Assembly: GCF_900167075.1 (NCBI RefSeq)
Contig: NZ_FUWH01000003.1
Coordinates: 124,001 to 188,000 of the forward strand
DNA length: 64,000 bases
DNA from: Sediminibacterium ginsengisoli
Lineage (GTDB): Bacteria > Bacteroidota > Bacteroidia > Chitinophagales > Chitinophagaceae
Reading direction: 5' to 3'
Position 1 is the stretch's first letter. Each line of letters opens with the position of its first letter. Shown in pieces: positions 9,178 through 17,618 of the stretch. Below the pieces are notes generated by a model. That model made no database searches. It was not told the origin of the DNA and saw nothing but the letters and a program-made list of their open reading frames with translations. The position numbers and the translations under genes were made by a program.

Positions 9178-10224
9178 TTACTGGGTGAAGTCTGAAAGCT
9201 TTTTCACGCTTCTCACTTTTACCGGCGATTTCGGGCGAACGAACAGAACACCGGTAACCACCACACTGTCTCCCACCGCAAGGCCCTTCACCACTTCTGC
9301 TGCACCAGCTTCACGTAACCCGGTTTCTATGTCAACAAATACGCCTTTACCCTGGCGTACCACCACCACTTTTTTCGCTTTTGCGTCGGGGATGATCGCA
9401 TTGGTTGGCACCAGTATGCTGCTGGATCTGCCGCCGGTTTCCAGTCTTACTTTCACGAACGCTCCCGGATGAATGGCTTTGCCTTCCAGCACGGCCCTTA
9501 CTTTCAGGTTGCGGGTTGTTGCGTTGATCTGGGGTTCGGTTGCAATGATGCGCGCTTTGCGCAATGTATTATTCTCATTGGTCTGCACTGTTACCGTGCG
9601 GCCTTTTTCGATCAGTGACGCGTACATTTCGGGTAAGGTAAAATCTATTTTTACCTGGTCGGTCTGTTGCAGGGTTGCCAGCACGGTTGCAGAAGTAACA
9701 TATGCGCCCGGGCTTACCATCCGCAATCCCAGCACACCGGAGAACGGTGCACGCACAACGGCTTTATCGAGTAATGCCTGCGTAACCGCCATATCTGCTT
9801 TCAGGCTGTTTACCTGGTTCAGCGCAACATCATAATCTGATTGGTTGATCCCGCTCACTGCCAGCAGTTTTTTCAGCCGGGCTTCGGTTTTCTCCGCCAG
9901 GTCGAGCTGAACTTTTGTTTTTTCCAGTGTTGCAGCGATATCGGCATCGTTGATCTTTGCCAATACAGTTCCCTGCTTTACAGAAGCGCCTTCGGGCAGG
10001 TTCAGCTGCACAAGCCGGCCGCTGATCTCGGGCCTGAGCTCTACCGCTTCATTGGCCACTACCGTTCCGTTCACTTCAAGCGTATTGCTGAGGCTGCTGG
10101 TAGACGCTATGATCACGTCTACGACCACCGGCTGGTTGCCGGCTGCCTGTTTAGGTTGTTCTTTCTTGCTTTTACATGCCAGTAGCACGAGCATAGCTAA
10201 CGGCAGCATGGAAATTCTTTTCAA
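9178..10224 (-). CDS. RND efflux periplasmic adaptor (membrane fusion lipoprotein)
   Basis: This 348-residue adaptor links the RND permease to an outer-membrane channel. The N-terminus is a short lipoprotein signal (MLVLLACKSKK, lipobox LLAC). A barrel/lipoyl half (about 45-80) follows, then an alpha-helical hairpin with IAATLEKTKVQLDLAEK, the second lipoyl half (VVRAPFSGVLGLRMVSPG) and a beta-barrel domain. The reading shown begins at a TTG. An ATG five codons later (10209) would give a very short signal without basic residues, so TTG is plausible but unproven. It precedes the permease by 60 bases in one operon. Confidence 0.9.
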   Translation of the reverse strand: MKRISMLPLAMLVLLACKSKKEQPKQAAGNQPVVVDVIIASTSSLSNTLEVNGTVVANEAVELRPEISGRLVQLNLPEGASVKQGTVLAKINDADIAATLEKTKVQLDLAEKTEARLKKLLAVSGINQSDYDVALNQVNSLKADMAVTQALLDKAVVRAPFSGVLGLRMVSPGAYVTSATVLATLQQTDQVKIDFTLPEMYASLIEKGRTVTVQTNENNTLRKARIIATEPQINATTRNLKVRAVLEGKAIHPGAFVKVRLETGGRSSSILVPTNAIIPDAKAKKVVVVRQGKGVFVDIETGLREAGAAEVVKGLAVGDSVVVTGVLFVRPKSPVKVRSVKKLSDFTQ

Positions 10225-10305
10225 CGGCTGGTTGGTTTTAAGACCACTAAAGATAGCAGTATTTTATAACCAGTGTTTTAACAATGTATAAATGGTTGAA
10301 CAGCG

Positions 10306-11085
10306 TTACTCATCCCTTCTGCGAAGAGATCCGCGCCAGTTGTAGCGGGTAGACCGGTATATTTCATATTGCTTCTGGATGAAATAACCCAGCTCCAGGT
10401 CGTTCAGCAATATGACCTCCTCGTAGGCTGGTCTGAAACGTATCATGAAAGTATCCAGTTCGGGAGACTGGAGATTGGTGAGCTTGCGCACAAACTGTTT
10501 GCTGAAACGGCGGTCGATGTATTTATCATGTTCCTGCTGCAGCAGCCTGTTCTGCAGGTTGAGCAGGCTCCGGTTCCGTTTGGTGCGGAAAAGATTGATG
10601 ATCTCATCCAGGTCGAAGCCCACGGTAAGGCCGCCCGGGTTGTAATTGGGATTATCGCTCAGCCTTAATGAGGGTTTCTTAAAATCGAAAACCCTGGCAT
10701 AATCTTTCCGGTTCTGTATGGAATCGTATTTATAATAGTTATTGCGCACTTTCACTTCCGGCAGTTCGGCAGCGCGTATATGGATCATGATATTGAACTT
10801 GTCCATATTGGAAATGGTATCCACCGCGTATTTCTGTGTTGCCTTACCGATGAGTGAGAACCAGATGGAGTCTGTGTTTTTAACGGTAATGAGGTAACGC
10901 CCGAGCGAATCGGTAATGGTTCCGCGCCCCGAATTGCTCAGTACGGCTACGGATTCGATAGGCCTGCGTCCGCTCACATCATATACGGTTCCGCTGATGG
11001 TAACGAACTGGGCATGCGCTTCCTGCACTATTCCAAAACAGCCAGTCAGTAATACAATAAGAAGAACGGGTAGCCTTTTTCTCAA
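10306..11085 (-). CDS. Carboxypeptidase-regulatory-like domain protein, exported
   Basis: The protein has 259 residues. A signal peptide (RKRLPVLLIVLLTGCFG, cut near AHAQ) leads into a CarboxypepD_reg-like beta-sandwich (about 27-110: ISGTVYDVSGRRPIESVAVL, GRGTITDSLGRYLI). The rest is an uncharacterised charged region rich in Arg, Tyr and Asn. The frame has a stop just upstream and no ATG, so the TTG at 11085 is the only common start available. Such proteins are common in Bacteroidota and are presumed surface or periplasmic. The specific role is unknown. It lies on the same strand as the efflux genes, 81 bases upstream of the adaptor, but no shared function is evident. Confidence 0.7.
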   Translation of the reverse strand: MRKRLPVLLIVLLTGCFGIVQEAHAQFVTISGTVYDVSGRRPIESVAVLSNSGRGTITDSLGRYLITVKNTDSIWFSLIGKATQKYAVDTISNMDKFNIMIHIRAAELPEVKVRNNYYKYDSIQNRKDYARVFDFKKPSLRLSDNPNYNPGGLTVGFDLDEIINLFRTKRNRSLLNLQNRLLQQEHDKYIDRRFSKQFVRKLTNLQSPELDTFMIRFRPAYEEVILLNDLELGYFIQKQYEIYRSTRYNWRGSLRRRDE

Positions 11086-11188
11086 ATCCTGGATAAATTA
11101 ATAAGGATGTAATATTAAAACAGCGAAAGCATAGAACAAGACTACATTACCGAATTAACGTTGATTTTGCAGATTGCTGAAATTGTTG

Positions 11189-11920
11189 CTAAAATTTTAC
11201 ATCGATGATATACGGCAGCATTGTACGCCAGGTAGGCCAGTCGTGGTTGATATCATCGCCCCAGATATCGAGGTCGTAGGAAATCCCTTTTTCATGCAGT
11301 ACGCCTGCCAGCCTCCGCGAGCCGTCCGGATCTTCATAAGACCCGCTGCCGGTATAGATATGGATATGCTGACTGGCTTTTATTTTTCCCAGGTACCACT
11401 GGTCTGTTAAAGAGGGCAGGTAATGTACCGGGCTGTTGTAGTAAACCTGTTCATCCCAGAACCCTTTGCTGTATTCGGTCAGATCATATACGCCGCTCAT
11501 GCTGATGGCCCCGTTGATGATATCGGGCCGTTTCAGGAAGAGATTCATCGCATGCAATGCTCCGAACGATGCGCCGCAGGTATAGATCATTGTGTCGTTA
11601 CTGGTGGCGTTGCGGATGAACGGGATTACTTCCTCAAACACATATTCATTGAACTGGTTATGACGGATGCCCTTATGTTCAGGGCGCATTTCATTGTTCA
11701 TCCAGCTTTCGTTATTGATACTGTCGATGCTGAACACACGCAGCTTGCCCGCTTTGATATAAGGCGCCAGTGCTTCGATCAGCTGAAAGCGTTCATATTC
11801 CAGGTAATCCGCCGCTGCCGTGGGTATCAGCAGCAATGCAAAACCATAGTGCCCGTAAGAAGCAATAGGCATTGTTTTATCTAGTGCCGGGCTATGCCAG
11901 CTGGTTGTCTCTTTTTGCAT
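11189..11920 (-). CDS. Alpha/beta-hydrolase esterase family protein
   Basis: This 243-residue protein is of the putative-esterase (esterase D/Fes-like) alpha/beta-hydrolase type. The nucleophile elbow CGASFGA puts the catalytic serine near residue 118. A likely catalytic His lies in NHDWPTW near residue 226, with Asp candidates in DDIN just before it. There is no signal peptide, so it is probably cytoplasmic. It lies 38 bases downstream of the ParA-like gene on the same strand. Its substrate is unknown. The related Bacteroidota proteins are annotated only as esterase family. Confidence 0.75.
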   Translation of the reverse strand: MQKETTSWHSPALDKTMPIASYGHYGFALLLIPTAAADYLEYERFQLIEALAPYIKAGKLRVFSIDSINNESWMNNEMRPEHKGIRHNQFNEYVFEEVIPFIRNATSNDTMIYTCGASFGALHAMNLFLKRPDIINGAISMSGVYDLTEYSKGFWDEQVYYNSPVHYLPSLTDQWYLGKIKASQHIHIYTGSGSYEDPDGSRRLAGVLHEKGISYDLDIWGDDINHDWPTWRTMLPYIIDVKF

Positions 11921-11958
11921 ACATAAACATTTTCACAGGAAGGAGCGTTTGCTTCTTC

Positions 11959-12702
11959 CTATTCAATACAATTCTTCCGGATCTCTTTCCAGAGGTCACG
12001 GTAACACTGTGCTGCATAACTGCCGGCGGCATAGGTTTCCAGCGGCGCTTCCTTCACACCCATTTTTTCTACGTCGCTGAGGTAGGGTATATAACTCTTA
12101 AAGAACAGCCTGTCTTTATAAAATGCATTCATCACTTCATGATGCAGGTTCTTACGGTGATCTACCATGCTGAAGAAACATTTGAGCTTTTCCCTGTCGA
12201 GGTTATGCTCTTTAAAATAATCCAGCACTGTTTCGAAGGACCGTACAGACAATGTAGTGGGAATATTCGGCATCAGTACCCAGTCTGCTGCGGCAAACAC
12301 GGCATCGTGCAGCAATGAGATGCCGGGCGGACAATCGAGTATCACCACATCGTATGTTTTCTTCAGTGGCTGAAGCAGTGATGCGAGTTTTTTCTTCGAT
12401 TGCTTCATTTCATTCAGCAGGATATCCGCATGCCTTGCTGATATATCTGCGGGAATGACGGACAGGTTTTCATAGGGTGATGCCTGTATCGCTTCTTCCA
12501 GGTCCATTTCACTGTTCAGCAACTTGCGGGAAGTGTTCTTTACTCCGGCCTGTGCTCCCAGGTAAAAGGAGGAAGAGCCCTGCGGGTCCATATCCCAAAC
12601 CAGTGTATGATAGCCTTCGCGTGCCGCGAGATAGGCAAGGTTAACGGAAGCGGCCGTTTTGCCAACACCGCCCTTAAGGTTGTATAGCGCTAATATGACC
12701 AT
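11959..12702 (-). CDS. ParA/MinD-family ATPase
   Basis: This 247-residue deviant-Walker ATPase has the signature KGGVGKTA (residues 10-17), the switch region WDMDPQGSSS, and DCPPG near residue 120. These proteins position DNA or protein cargo by ATP-dependent dimerisation. There is no ParB gene or other obvious segregation partner next to it, so the cargo is unknown and it need not act on the chromosome. It is flanked by a chromate transporter and an esterase on the same strand. A 15-base perfect palindrome (12721-12735) sits 19 bases upstream of the ATG, a possible autoregulatory site. Confidence 0.85.
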   Translation of the reverse strand: MVILALYNLKGGVGKTAASVNLAYLAAREGYHTLVWDMDPQGSSSFYLGAQAGVKNTSRKLLNSEMDLEEAIQASPYENLSVIPADISARHADILLNEMKQSKKKLASLLQPLKKTYDVVILDCPPGISLLHDAVFAAADWVLMPNIPTTLSVRSFETVLDYFKEHNLDREKLKCFFSMVDHRKNLHHEVMNAFYKDRLFFKSYIPYLSDVEKMGVKEAPLETYAAGSYAAQCYRDLWKEIRKNCIE

Positions 12703-12720
12703 GCTCTAATATACATTATT

Positions 12721-12735
12721 TTGGCATAATGCCAA
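12721..12735. promoter_or_regulatory. Perfect palindrome upstream of the ParA-family gene
   Basis: TTGGCAT-A-ATGCCAA is a perfect 7+1+7 dyad. It lies in the 47-base gap between the chromate transporter stop and the ParA-family start. This position is typical of an operator. The binding protein is unknown. Confidence 0.4.
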
Positions 12736-12749
12736 TAGGGCAACGCTGA

Positions 12750-14042
12750 TCAGAGCAACCAGCCCATAAGAAGACAGGCAATAACAATATAGGGTGCCGG
12801 GATCCGGTTACGGCTTAAAACAAAGAAGGTACAGCCGATCACGAGCAGGTCCCAAAGCCATATCGACCGCCCCTCGAACAGGGCCATGAGCACCGTATCC
12901 TTGAGCAGGTAACAGGTGGCACCGCACATGATCCCCACCACGGAGGCGTTGATCCCCTCCAGGGAACGGAAGATTACCGCATAACGTTTCAGGTTATGCC
13001 ACACGGGAAAAAAGAATAACACGAGCAGGGCACTCGGCAGAAAAATAGCTACCGCCCCAATGATACAACCCAGCAGCTGGTCGCCCGGACCGAGACTGCG
13101 CATCACCATGCCGCCGGTGAATGCGCTGATGGAAAATACGGGACCAGGTATAGCTCTTACAATACCCGAACCGGTGAGAAATTCCTCCCTGCCCATTTTA
13201 AGCACATCGGGTCTCTTTTCCTTTACACGTCGGGTTTCAGGGCGGGTCACGTACTGTTCGTACATATAGGTCATGAGCACATCTCCGCCACCGAATACAA
13301 AACTGCCGTTCCGGAATGCGTTCTCGAACAGGTTGAACTCTTTTTTCAGCCGCCAGTTATTACGGCTGGCCGTTTCAGAGAGATAGCCCGCCATACCGAA
13401 AAGTGCCAGGAAGATCAGCATATTGCCCCATTTGATCTTTTTGGGCGGCGTTCCTTTCTGCGGAATTCTTTTATCGCTGAAATTGGTAGCAATACCCGCC
13501 GCAACGATCAGCACGGGGAATACCCAGGGTGTTTTAAACGCCAGGAACGTAGCCAGCGTTGCCACCAGCATGATCACCCGGGTAATGGTATTATGAATGG
13601 CGATATGAAAAATGCGGAAAGTAGAATAAGCAATGAAGCCGATAGCCATAGGCTGAATGAACCTGAAAAGATCCGGGCTCAGGCTTTTATCGTCGAAATA
13701 ATCGAGCAGGAAGGAAAGACCTCCCATAATGGTACAGGCTGGCAGGATCCAGATCATCAGTGTAAGCACGGCCAGCCAGAGACCGCCGCGTTTGTAACCG
13801 ATGAGGGTAAGGATCTGTGTGGATGACGCCCCGGGCAACAGCTGGCAGAATCCGTTGTATTCTATCAGCTCCGATTCGGTGATGTCTTTGCGTTGTTGTA
13901 CAAAAGTCTTCATCATCATACCCAGATGCCCCTGCGGACCACCAAATGCGGTAATGCTGTGCCACAATACGGCACGCAGAAAGGGGATATGGCGTAAGAG
14001 TATCAAGTAATGGAAGTGAAGCCGGAAGTTAAATAAATTCAA
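12750..14042 (-). CDS. chrA: CHR-family chromate transporter
   Basis: The 430-residue long-chain CHR protein is built from two homologous membrane halves. The first carries [11 protein letters not shown], the second FVFGGGDVL and [18 protein letters not shown], both hallmark motifs. Known members export chromate, or in some species take up sulfate analogues. The ORF begins at a TTG. No ATG occurs before the first conserved motif, so the exact start is uncertain (another TTG is at 14006). It is followed after 47 bases by the ParA-family gene. A long inverted repeat lies 39 bases upstream. Confidence 0.88.
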   Translation of the reverse strand: MNLFNFRLHFHYLILLRHIPFLRAVLWHSITAFGGPQGHLGMMMKTFVQQRKDITESELIEYNGFCQLLPGASSTQILTLIGYKRGGLWLAVLTLMIWILPACTIMGGLSFLLDYFDDKSLSPDLFRFIQPMAIGFIAYSTFRIFHIAIHNTITRVIMLVATLATFLAFKTPWVFPVLIVAAGIATNFSDKRIPQKGTPPKKIKWGNMLIFLALFGMAGYLSETASRNNWRLKKEFNLFENAFRNGSFVFGGGDVLMTYMYEQYVTRPETRRVKEKRPDVLKMGREEFLTGSGIVRAIPGPVFSISAFTGGMVMRSLGPGDQLLGCIIGAVAIFLPSALLVLFFFPVWHNLKRYAVIFRSLEGINASVVGIMCGATCYLLKDTVLMALFEGRSIWLWDLLVIGCTFFVLSRNRIPAPYIVIACLLMGWLL

Positions 14043-14080
14043 CAGCTTTCAGTATCGCAATCCGGTGAAATCGGTCCTGA

Positions 14081-14119
14081 ACGGGATAAAACAGCTCTTA
14101 TAGTGTAGTTTTATCCCGT
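14081..14119. repeat. 12-bp perfect inverted repeat between the oxygenase and chromate transporter genes
   Basis: ACGGGATAAAAC (14081-14092) pairs perfectly with GTTTTATCCCGT (14108-14119) across a 15-base loop. It lies downstream of the oxygenase gene and upstream of chrA on the minus strand. No T-run follows it, so it is either a weak terminator, an mRNA-stabilising stem, or a protein-binding site for chrA. Confidence 0.6.
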
Positions 14120-14129
14120 CCGGTATGAT

Positions 14130-15074
14130 TTATTTTTTCAGGCCTATCTCGCGCAGGCGTTCATCCAGGTATTCACCGGCAGTAGCGTCCGGGTAGGCTT
14201 TGGGATGTGATTCATCTATACAGCTTTCCAGGCAGGCCAGGCTCATTTCACTGCGAGGGTGCAGGAAAAACGGCATGGAAAAACGGCTGGTATGCCAGAG
14301 GTCGCGCGATGGATTTACCACCCGGTGGGTAGTACTGCGCAGTTTATTATTGGTAAGCCTTTGCAGCATATCGCCCACATTCACCACGATCTGTTCCGGC
14401 AGCGAAGTAACACCAACCCAGTCTCCCTGTTTAGTGAGGATCTGGAGGCCGTCTGCAGATGCACCCACCAGCAATGTGATGAGGTTAATATCTTCATGCT
14501 GCTCGGCACGGATAGCGCTTTTCGGCTCCTGGGTAATAGGCGGATAATGGATACAGCGTAAAATAGAATTGCCGTTTTTGATATGCGCATCGAAATAATG
14601 CTCGTCCAGCCCGAGATAAAGAGCAATAGCCTGCAGCAGTGAACGGCCACTTTTCTCAAAATTGCGGTATGCATCGAACAGGGTCTTGTTGAACGGAGCG
14701 ATCTCGTTTACCTTAACGTTATCAGGATATTCTTCTTTGATCGGGTCATTGTCTTCCACGGTCTGGCCATACTGGAAGAATTCTTTCAGATCCGGTGCTT
14801 CACTGCCCTTTGCATGTTCACGGCCAAAGCTGGTATAGCCACGCTGACCGGCCAGCCCGGGAATTTCATACGCAAGTTTTTTCTCTAGCGGCAGCGAAAA
14901 GAATTGCTGCACATATTCATATTGATTGGCGATCAGCTCGTCGGGGATGCCATGGTTCTTTACGGCCACAAAGCCTACCTCTTCATATGCTTTCCCCAAA
15001 GCCTGGACAAACGCGTCTTTGCGGACAGGATCGCCGCTCAAAAAATCGGAAAGATCAACAACTGGAATGGCCAT
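14130..15074 (-). CDS. 2-oxoglutarate/Fe(II)-dependent oxygenase, isopenicillin N synthase-like
   Basis: This 314-residue protein belongs to the isopenicillin-N-synthase-like dioxygenase family. The N-terminal DIOX_N region begins IPVVDLSDF. The iron ligands are H193 and D195 (AEQHEDIN) and H250 (STTHRVVN). The 2-oxoglutarate-binding pair is R264-x-S266 (SRFSMPF). It hydroxylates or desaturates a small molecule in the cytoplasm. The substrate is unknown, and the neighbours (a secretion-tail-like peptide and a chromate transporter) give no pathway. A TATTTTTG promoter match lies 49 bases upstream of the ATG. Confidence 0.88.
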   Translation of the reverse strand: MAIPVVDLSDFLSGDPVRKDAFVQALGKAYEEVGFVAVKNHGIPDELIANQYEYVQQFFSLPLEKKLAYEIPGLAGQRGYTSFGREHAKGSEAPDLKEFFQYGQTVEDNDPIKEEYPDNVKVNEIAPFNKTLFDAYRNFEKSGRSLLQAIALYLGLDEHYFDAHIKNGNSILRCIHYPPITQEPKSAIRAEQHEDINLITLLVGASADGLQILTKQGDWVGVTSLPEQIVVNVGDMLQRLTNNKLRSTTHRVVNPSRDLWHTSRFSMPFFLHPRSEMSLACLESCIDESHPKAYPDATAGEYLDERLREIGLKK

Positions 15075-15122
15075 AGCATGTAGATTTTATAAACGTGAAT
15101 AATAAGGCCGGAGCCTCACATG

Positions 15123-15130
15123 CAAAAATA
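15123..15130 (-). promoter_or_regulatory. Candidate -7 promoter element of the 2-OG oxygenase gene
   Basis: The minus strand reads TATTTTTG, matching TAnnTTTG, 49 bases upstream of the ATG at 15074. It follows immediately after the terminator hairpin of the upstream gene. Confidence 0.4.
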
Positions 15131-15150
15131 ACGGGATTTTAGCTGAACCT

Positions 15151-15196
15151 GTATAAATAACAAATCCCGCCAGTGATGGCGGGACTGTATTTATAC
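15151..15196 (-). terminator. Nested hairpin terminator after the T9SS-tail-like gene
   Basis: The inner 8-bp stem TCCCGCCA/TGGCGGGA (15165-15172 with 15177-15184, GTGA loop) is framed by a perfect outer 9-bp stem GTATAAATA/TATTTATAC (15151-15159 with 15188-15196). On the minus strand the inner stem is followed by TTTGTTATTT. Confidence 0.65.
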
Positions 15197-15237
15197 ATAC
15201 CCCCAATTGAAAAATCCTGATCCCTTACGGGCGAATA

Positions 15238-15492
15238 TTATTGTTTTTCGAATTTGATCGATTTGATGAACACATCCCCCGAGAAAGCGTTCATGATATA
15301 ACGGCCGCTTACCAGGTCGCTCATGTTCACCACCAATTGCTGTACGCCTTCGCTTATATTGGTTACCACGGTCTTGGCCATTCTCCCCTCCACATCCAGC
15401 ACCTTGAGGATCAGCCTTCCGGTACGGTCAGCCTGAACGGTCAGGTAACTGCTGGTATCTACCAGGTTCGGTTGTAAACTTTGAATATACAT
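15238..15492 (-). CDS. Stand-alone T9SS type A sorting-domain-like protein
   Basis: The 84-residue protein starts at an ATG and has no signal peptide. Almost its entire length looks like the C-terminal beta-sandwich sorting domain of type IX secretion cargo: a Pro-Asn near the start (QPNLVD), a VLDVEGRMAKT strand-turn, the SGRYIMNAFSG strand near residue 62 and the final IKSIKFEKQ. Normally this domain follows a large exported passenger. Here there is none, and upstream is a 134-base gap with hairpins. It may be a cytoplasmic relative of the fold, a remnant of a lost cargo gene, or an independent small protein. Its function is unknown. Confidence 0.7.
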   Translation of the reverse strand: MYIQSLQPNLVDTSSYLTVQADRTGRLILKVLDVEGRMAKTVVTNISEGVQQLVVNMSDLVSGRYIMNAFSGDVFIKSIKFEKQ

Positions 15493-15553
15493 GCCCTATA
15501 GCGTTTAAAAATGTACGGATGCTATTATATGCCAGGGGGGATATATATTTGAC

Positions 15554-15607
15554 ACAAATCCCTTATGCTCCGCTGCATAAGGAGTGCAATTATGATGCCG
15601 GATTTGT
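15554..15607 (-). terminator. Nested inverted repeats after the exbD-like gene
   Basis: An inner 8-bp stem CCTTATGC/GCATAAGG (15561-15568 with 15575-15582) lies within perfect outer arms ACAAATCC/GGATTTGT (15554-15561 with 15600-15607). It sits just after the ExbD stop. There is no clear T-run, so the terminator function is only likely. Confidence 0.4.
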
Positions 15608-15626
15608 TAAAAAGTTTAACGGAAGC

Positions 15627-16154
15627 CTATTCTTTTTTTAAAATCCTTTGCAATTCTTCCGGAGTGGTATCCATCAGTACGTATTTTTTCACCTGGTTGA
15701 TGAGCATTTCGTCTAACACTGCTACCACATTCTGATAGCTGGCTTCGCTGGTTGGCTTGATCAGTACAACCGTTTCATTCCGGTTGCCGAACTTCTTCTC
15801 TACCCCTGCCATTTTCTGCATGATCACCGAACGGATACCGGAAGCAGCATAGTTGGTTGGCTGCATTTCCTGAACGGCGGAACCATTGTAAAAGCTGATC
15901 GTGTTATCCGGACCCAGCAGGAAAGAGATGGTTTTACTCTCTGCTGTCAGCGTTGGAGGCTTGCCGGGTTGGCTTTCGTCCGGCATAATCAGTTTCATAG
16001 CGGTCGACGCATTTAATGTGGTTGTGAAAATGAAGAACGTAATGAGTAAAAAGCCGAGGTCTACCATAGGTGTAAGATCTACACGTGTAGACCGTTTTTT
16101 TGACCGGATGCCGCCACGGGCAGCAACATTGCCGGAGGTTTCCATTTCTGCCAT
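15627..16154 (-). CDS. exbD: ExbD/TolR-family biopolymer transport protein (orphan)
   Basis: The protein has 175 residues from the ATG at 16154. The frame extends to a TTG at 16169, but the ATG fits better. ExbD proteins use the proton motive force with ExbB to energise TonB or related machines. The single N-terminal membrane helix carries the key aspartate in LTPMVDLGFLLITFFIF. The periplasmic domain follows and ends in a charged tail. Neither an ExbB nor a TonB gene is adjacent. Its neighbours are a T9SS-tail-like gene and an XRE regulator, so its partner must be encoded elsewhere. Confidence 0.87.
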   Translation of the reverse strand: MAEMETSGNVAARGGIRSKKRSTRVDLTPMVDLGFLLITFFIFTTTLNASTAMKLIMPDESQPGKPPTLTAESKTISFLLGPDNTISFYNGSAVQEMQPTNYAASGIRSVIMQKMAGVEKKFGNRNETVVLIKPTSEASYQNVVAVLDEMLINQVKKYVLMDTTPEELQRILKKE

Positions 16155-16223
16155 AACTATTGTTTTCAATAGGATGCCCTAACCTGGCAATTCCACAGCA
16201 AATGGGTATTTTTTTACACGGGC

Positions 16224-16577
16224 TTATTTACGGGATGTCTTCTTAACGGCGATATCGCGGCGAAGCTGCTCTGTTTCCTTGTATAACTGGCGGATATTCA
16301 GCTTGAGCAATTCCATATCATCCCTGAGGCTGTTGATGGTTTTATGCAGCAATTCAGTGTCGCCCGGCAAACCGGCACCATCTCTGAAAAAAGCGATCAC
16401 ATCCACTTCCAGGATCTCTGCAATCCGGAGCAGTCTCGATGCCGAAGGATCGGTTTCATCTCGCTCTATCTTGGCATAGGCGCCGGGCGTGATATCGAGC
16501 TCCATAGCCATATTGGCCTGGCTGTAATCCCTGCTTTCCCTGAGTTTCCTGATGCGGTATCCGATTGAATTCTTCAC
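16224..16577 (-). CDS. XRE-family helix-turn-helix regulator
   Basis: This 117-residue protein has an N-terminal HTH_3 domain (residues about 6-62: IRKLRESRDYSQANMAMELDI, YAKIERDETDPS). A predicted coiled coil of Leu and charged residues follows (about 75-112) and probably mediates dimerisation. The start is a GTG at 16577. The upstream gap contains several dyads, including CTCAAAA-4-TTTTGAG just before the gene, which suggests autoregulation. The target genes are unknown. The exbD-like gene lies 69 bases downstream on the same strand. Confidence 0.85.
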   Translation of the reverse strand: MKNSIGYRIRKLRESRDYSQANMAMELDITPGAYAKIERDETDPSASRLLRIAEILEVDVIAFFRDGAGLPGDTELLHKTINSLRDDMELLKLNIRQLYKETEQLRRDIAVKKTSRK

Positions 16578-16609
16578 CTATCAAAATTCCTTCAGGCAAT
16601 ATTTGCAAA

Positions 16610-16686
16610 ATGTCCTCAAAAGACATTTTGAGTCTTTTTAATGATATTTAATATCGTTAAAGTATTCTACTGTCATTTGAGGACAT
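16610..16686. promoter_or_regulatory. Dyad-rich control region upstream of the XRE regulator
   Basis: Perfect 11-base arms ATGTCCTCAAA (16610-16620) and TTTGAGGACAT (16676-16686) bracket the region. A second perfect dyad, CTCAAAA-GACA-TTTTGAG (16615-16632), shares the same core and lies 38 bases from the GTG start. A near-palindrome TTAATGATATTTAATATCGTTAA lies between them. The repeated TCAAA/TTTGA core is what an autoregulating XRE dimer would need. Confidence 0.5.
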
Positions 16687-16697
16687 ACACTCCATTT

Positions 16698-17468
16698 TTA
16701 CCTGCCTGCTACTTTATACTTAAGCGTATTGTTCTCGATGAATTCCTCATAGTAAACATGATCAGCAGATACGTAGAATTTTTTGTTATTGATGATCACG
16801 GTTTTGCAGTCTGCCGGTAATGTATTCACCACATCGCCGATGGCCGGCCTGGCATTGTCTGCGGGTTCGGGCAGTTCCTGGTAAACGGGCTCATCATTCT
16901 GTGCAATTGCATGATCCGCTTTTCCGGTATTCAGTACGCCGTTCTTCCCGGTTACATGGTACCAGATCTCGCCATCGGACCTTGTGAATTCCTGGAAATA
17001 AGTACCGTTGTACTCATAGTATTTGTTGCCATCGATCACTACTACATTCGCATCGCGTGGTATTTCGGGAACGTCGGCACCAACCGGGGCTCTCACTACT
17101 TCATAGCCATTATTCTGGTGGCGGTAAAAAATTCCGTTGAAATAAAAATAAGCACCGCCGCCCCAGCGCATCGGCCAGTAACCTGCGGGCAGTGTGCTGA
17201 TATGGATGCCTATCGGCGGAGGGATCACACGATAATAATTCCCGTAAGGTCTGTAATAAATGCCGCCCGAGTAATAATAAGGCAGCCCACCGAATGTTAA
17301 CCTGATCGAGGCAGAAGGTACACTGTAAAACCGCTGTCCGCGTGCGGGATAATATTTCCAGTTGTAATTATGCCGCGGCCCTCTGCCACGCTGCGCATCT
17401 GCCGAAACCACTGTTATTGTTATCAGTAACACCATGGCGGCCCTTAACCACGAAACCCTGTTTTTCAT
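16698..17468 (-). CDS. DUF6515-family exported protein
   Basis: This 256-residue protein has a signal peptide (MKNRVSWLRAAMVLLITITVV, cut near SADAQ). Tyr/Gly/Pro-rich repeats of the type PYYYSGGIYYRPYG, YYRVIPPPIG, AYFYFNGIFYRH and YEVVRAPVG follow. This pattern is typical of the DUF6515 family in Bacteroidota. A later half has two copies of a KYYEYNGTYFQE / KFYVSADHVYYEE unit. It is probably an envelope protein. No enzymatic motif is visible and the role is unknown. Confidence 0.75.
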   Translation of the reverse strand: MKNRVSWLRAAMVLLITITVVSADAQRGRGPRHNYNWKYYPARGQRFYSVPSASIRLTFGGLPYYYSGGIYYRPYGNYYRVIPPPIGIHISTLPAGYWPMRWGGGAYFYFNGIFYRHQNNGYEVVRAPVGADVPEIPRDANVVVIDGNKYYEYNGTYFQEFTRSDGEIWYHVTGKNGVLNTGKADHAIAQNDEPVYQELPEPADNARPAIGDVVNTLPADCKTVIINNKKFYVSADHVYYEEFIENNTLKYKVAGR

Positions 17469-17571
17469 ACCTGAGATTTAAAAATAGTTGAATAAAATCT
17501 TTATCGCAGGGAACAGGTCAAATCTCATACTTCTTTTACTGAAGGAAATCTTAAAATCGGCGAGTACACAT

Positions 17572-17600
17572 AAAAAAGCCACAGCTGTTGCTGTGGCTTT
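17572..17600 (-). terminator. Rho-independent terminator of the transketolase half gene
   Basis: An 11-bp perfect stem AAAGCCACAGC/GCTGTGGCTTT has a 4-base loop and on the minus strand runs straight into TTTTTTA. It lies 19 bases after the stop codon of the transketolase C-terminal half. Confidence 0.9.
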
Positions 17601-17618
17601 GATTCATTTATGAGCATC

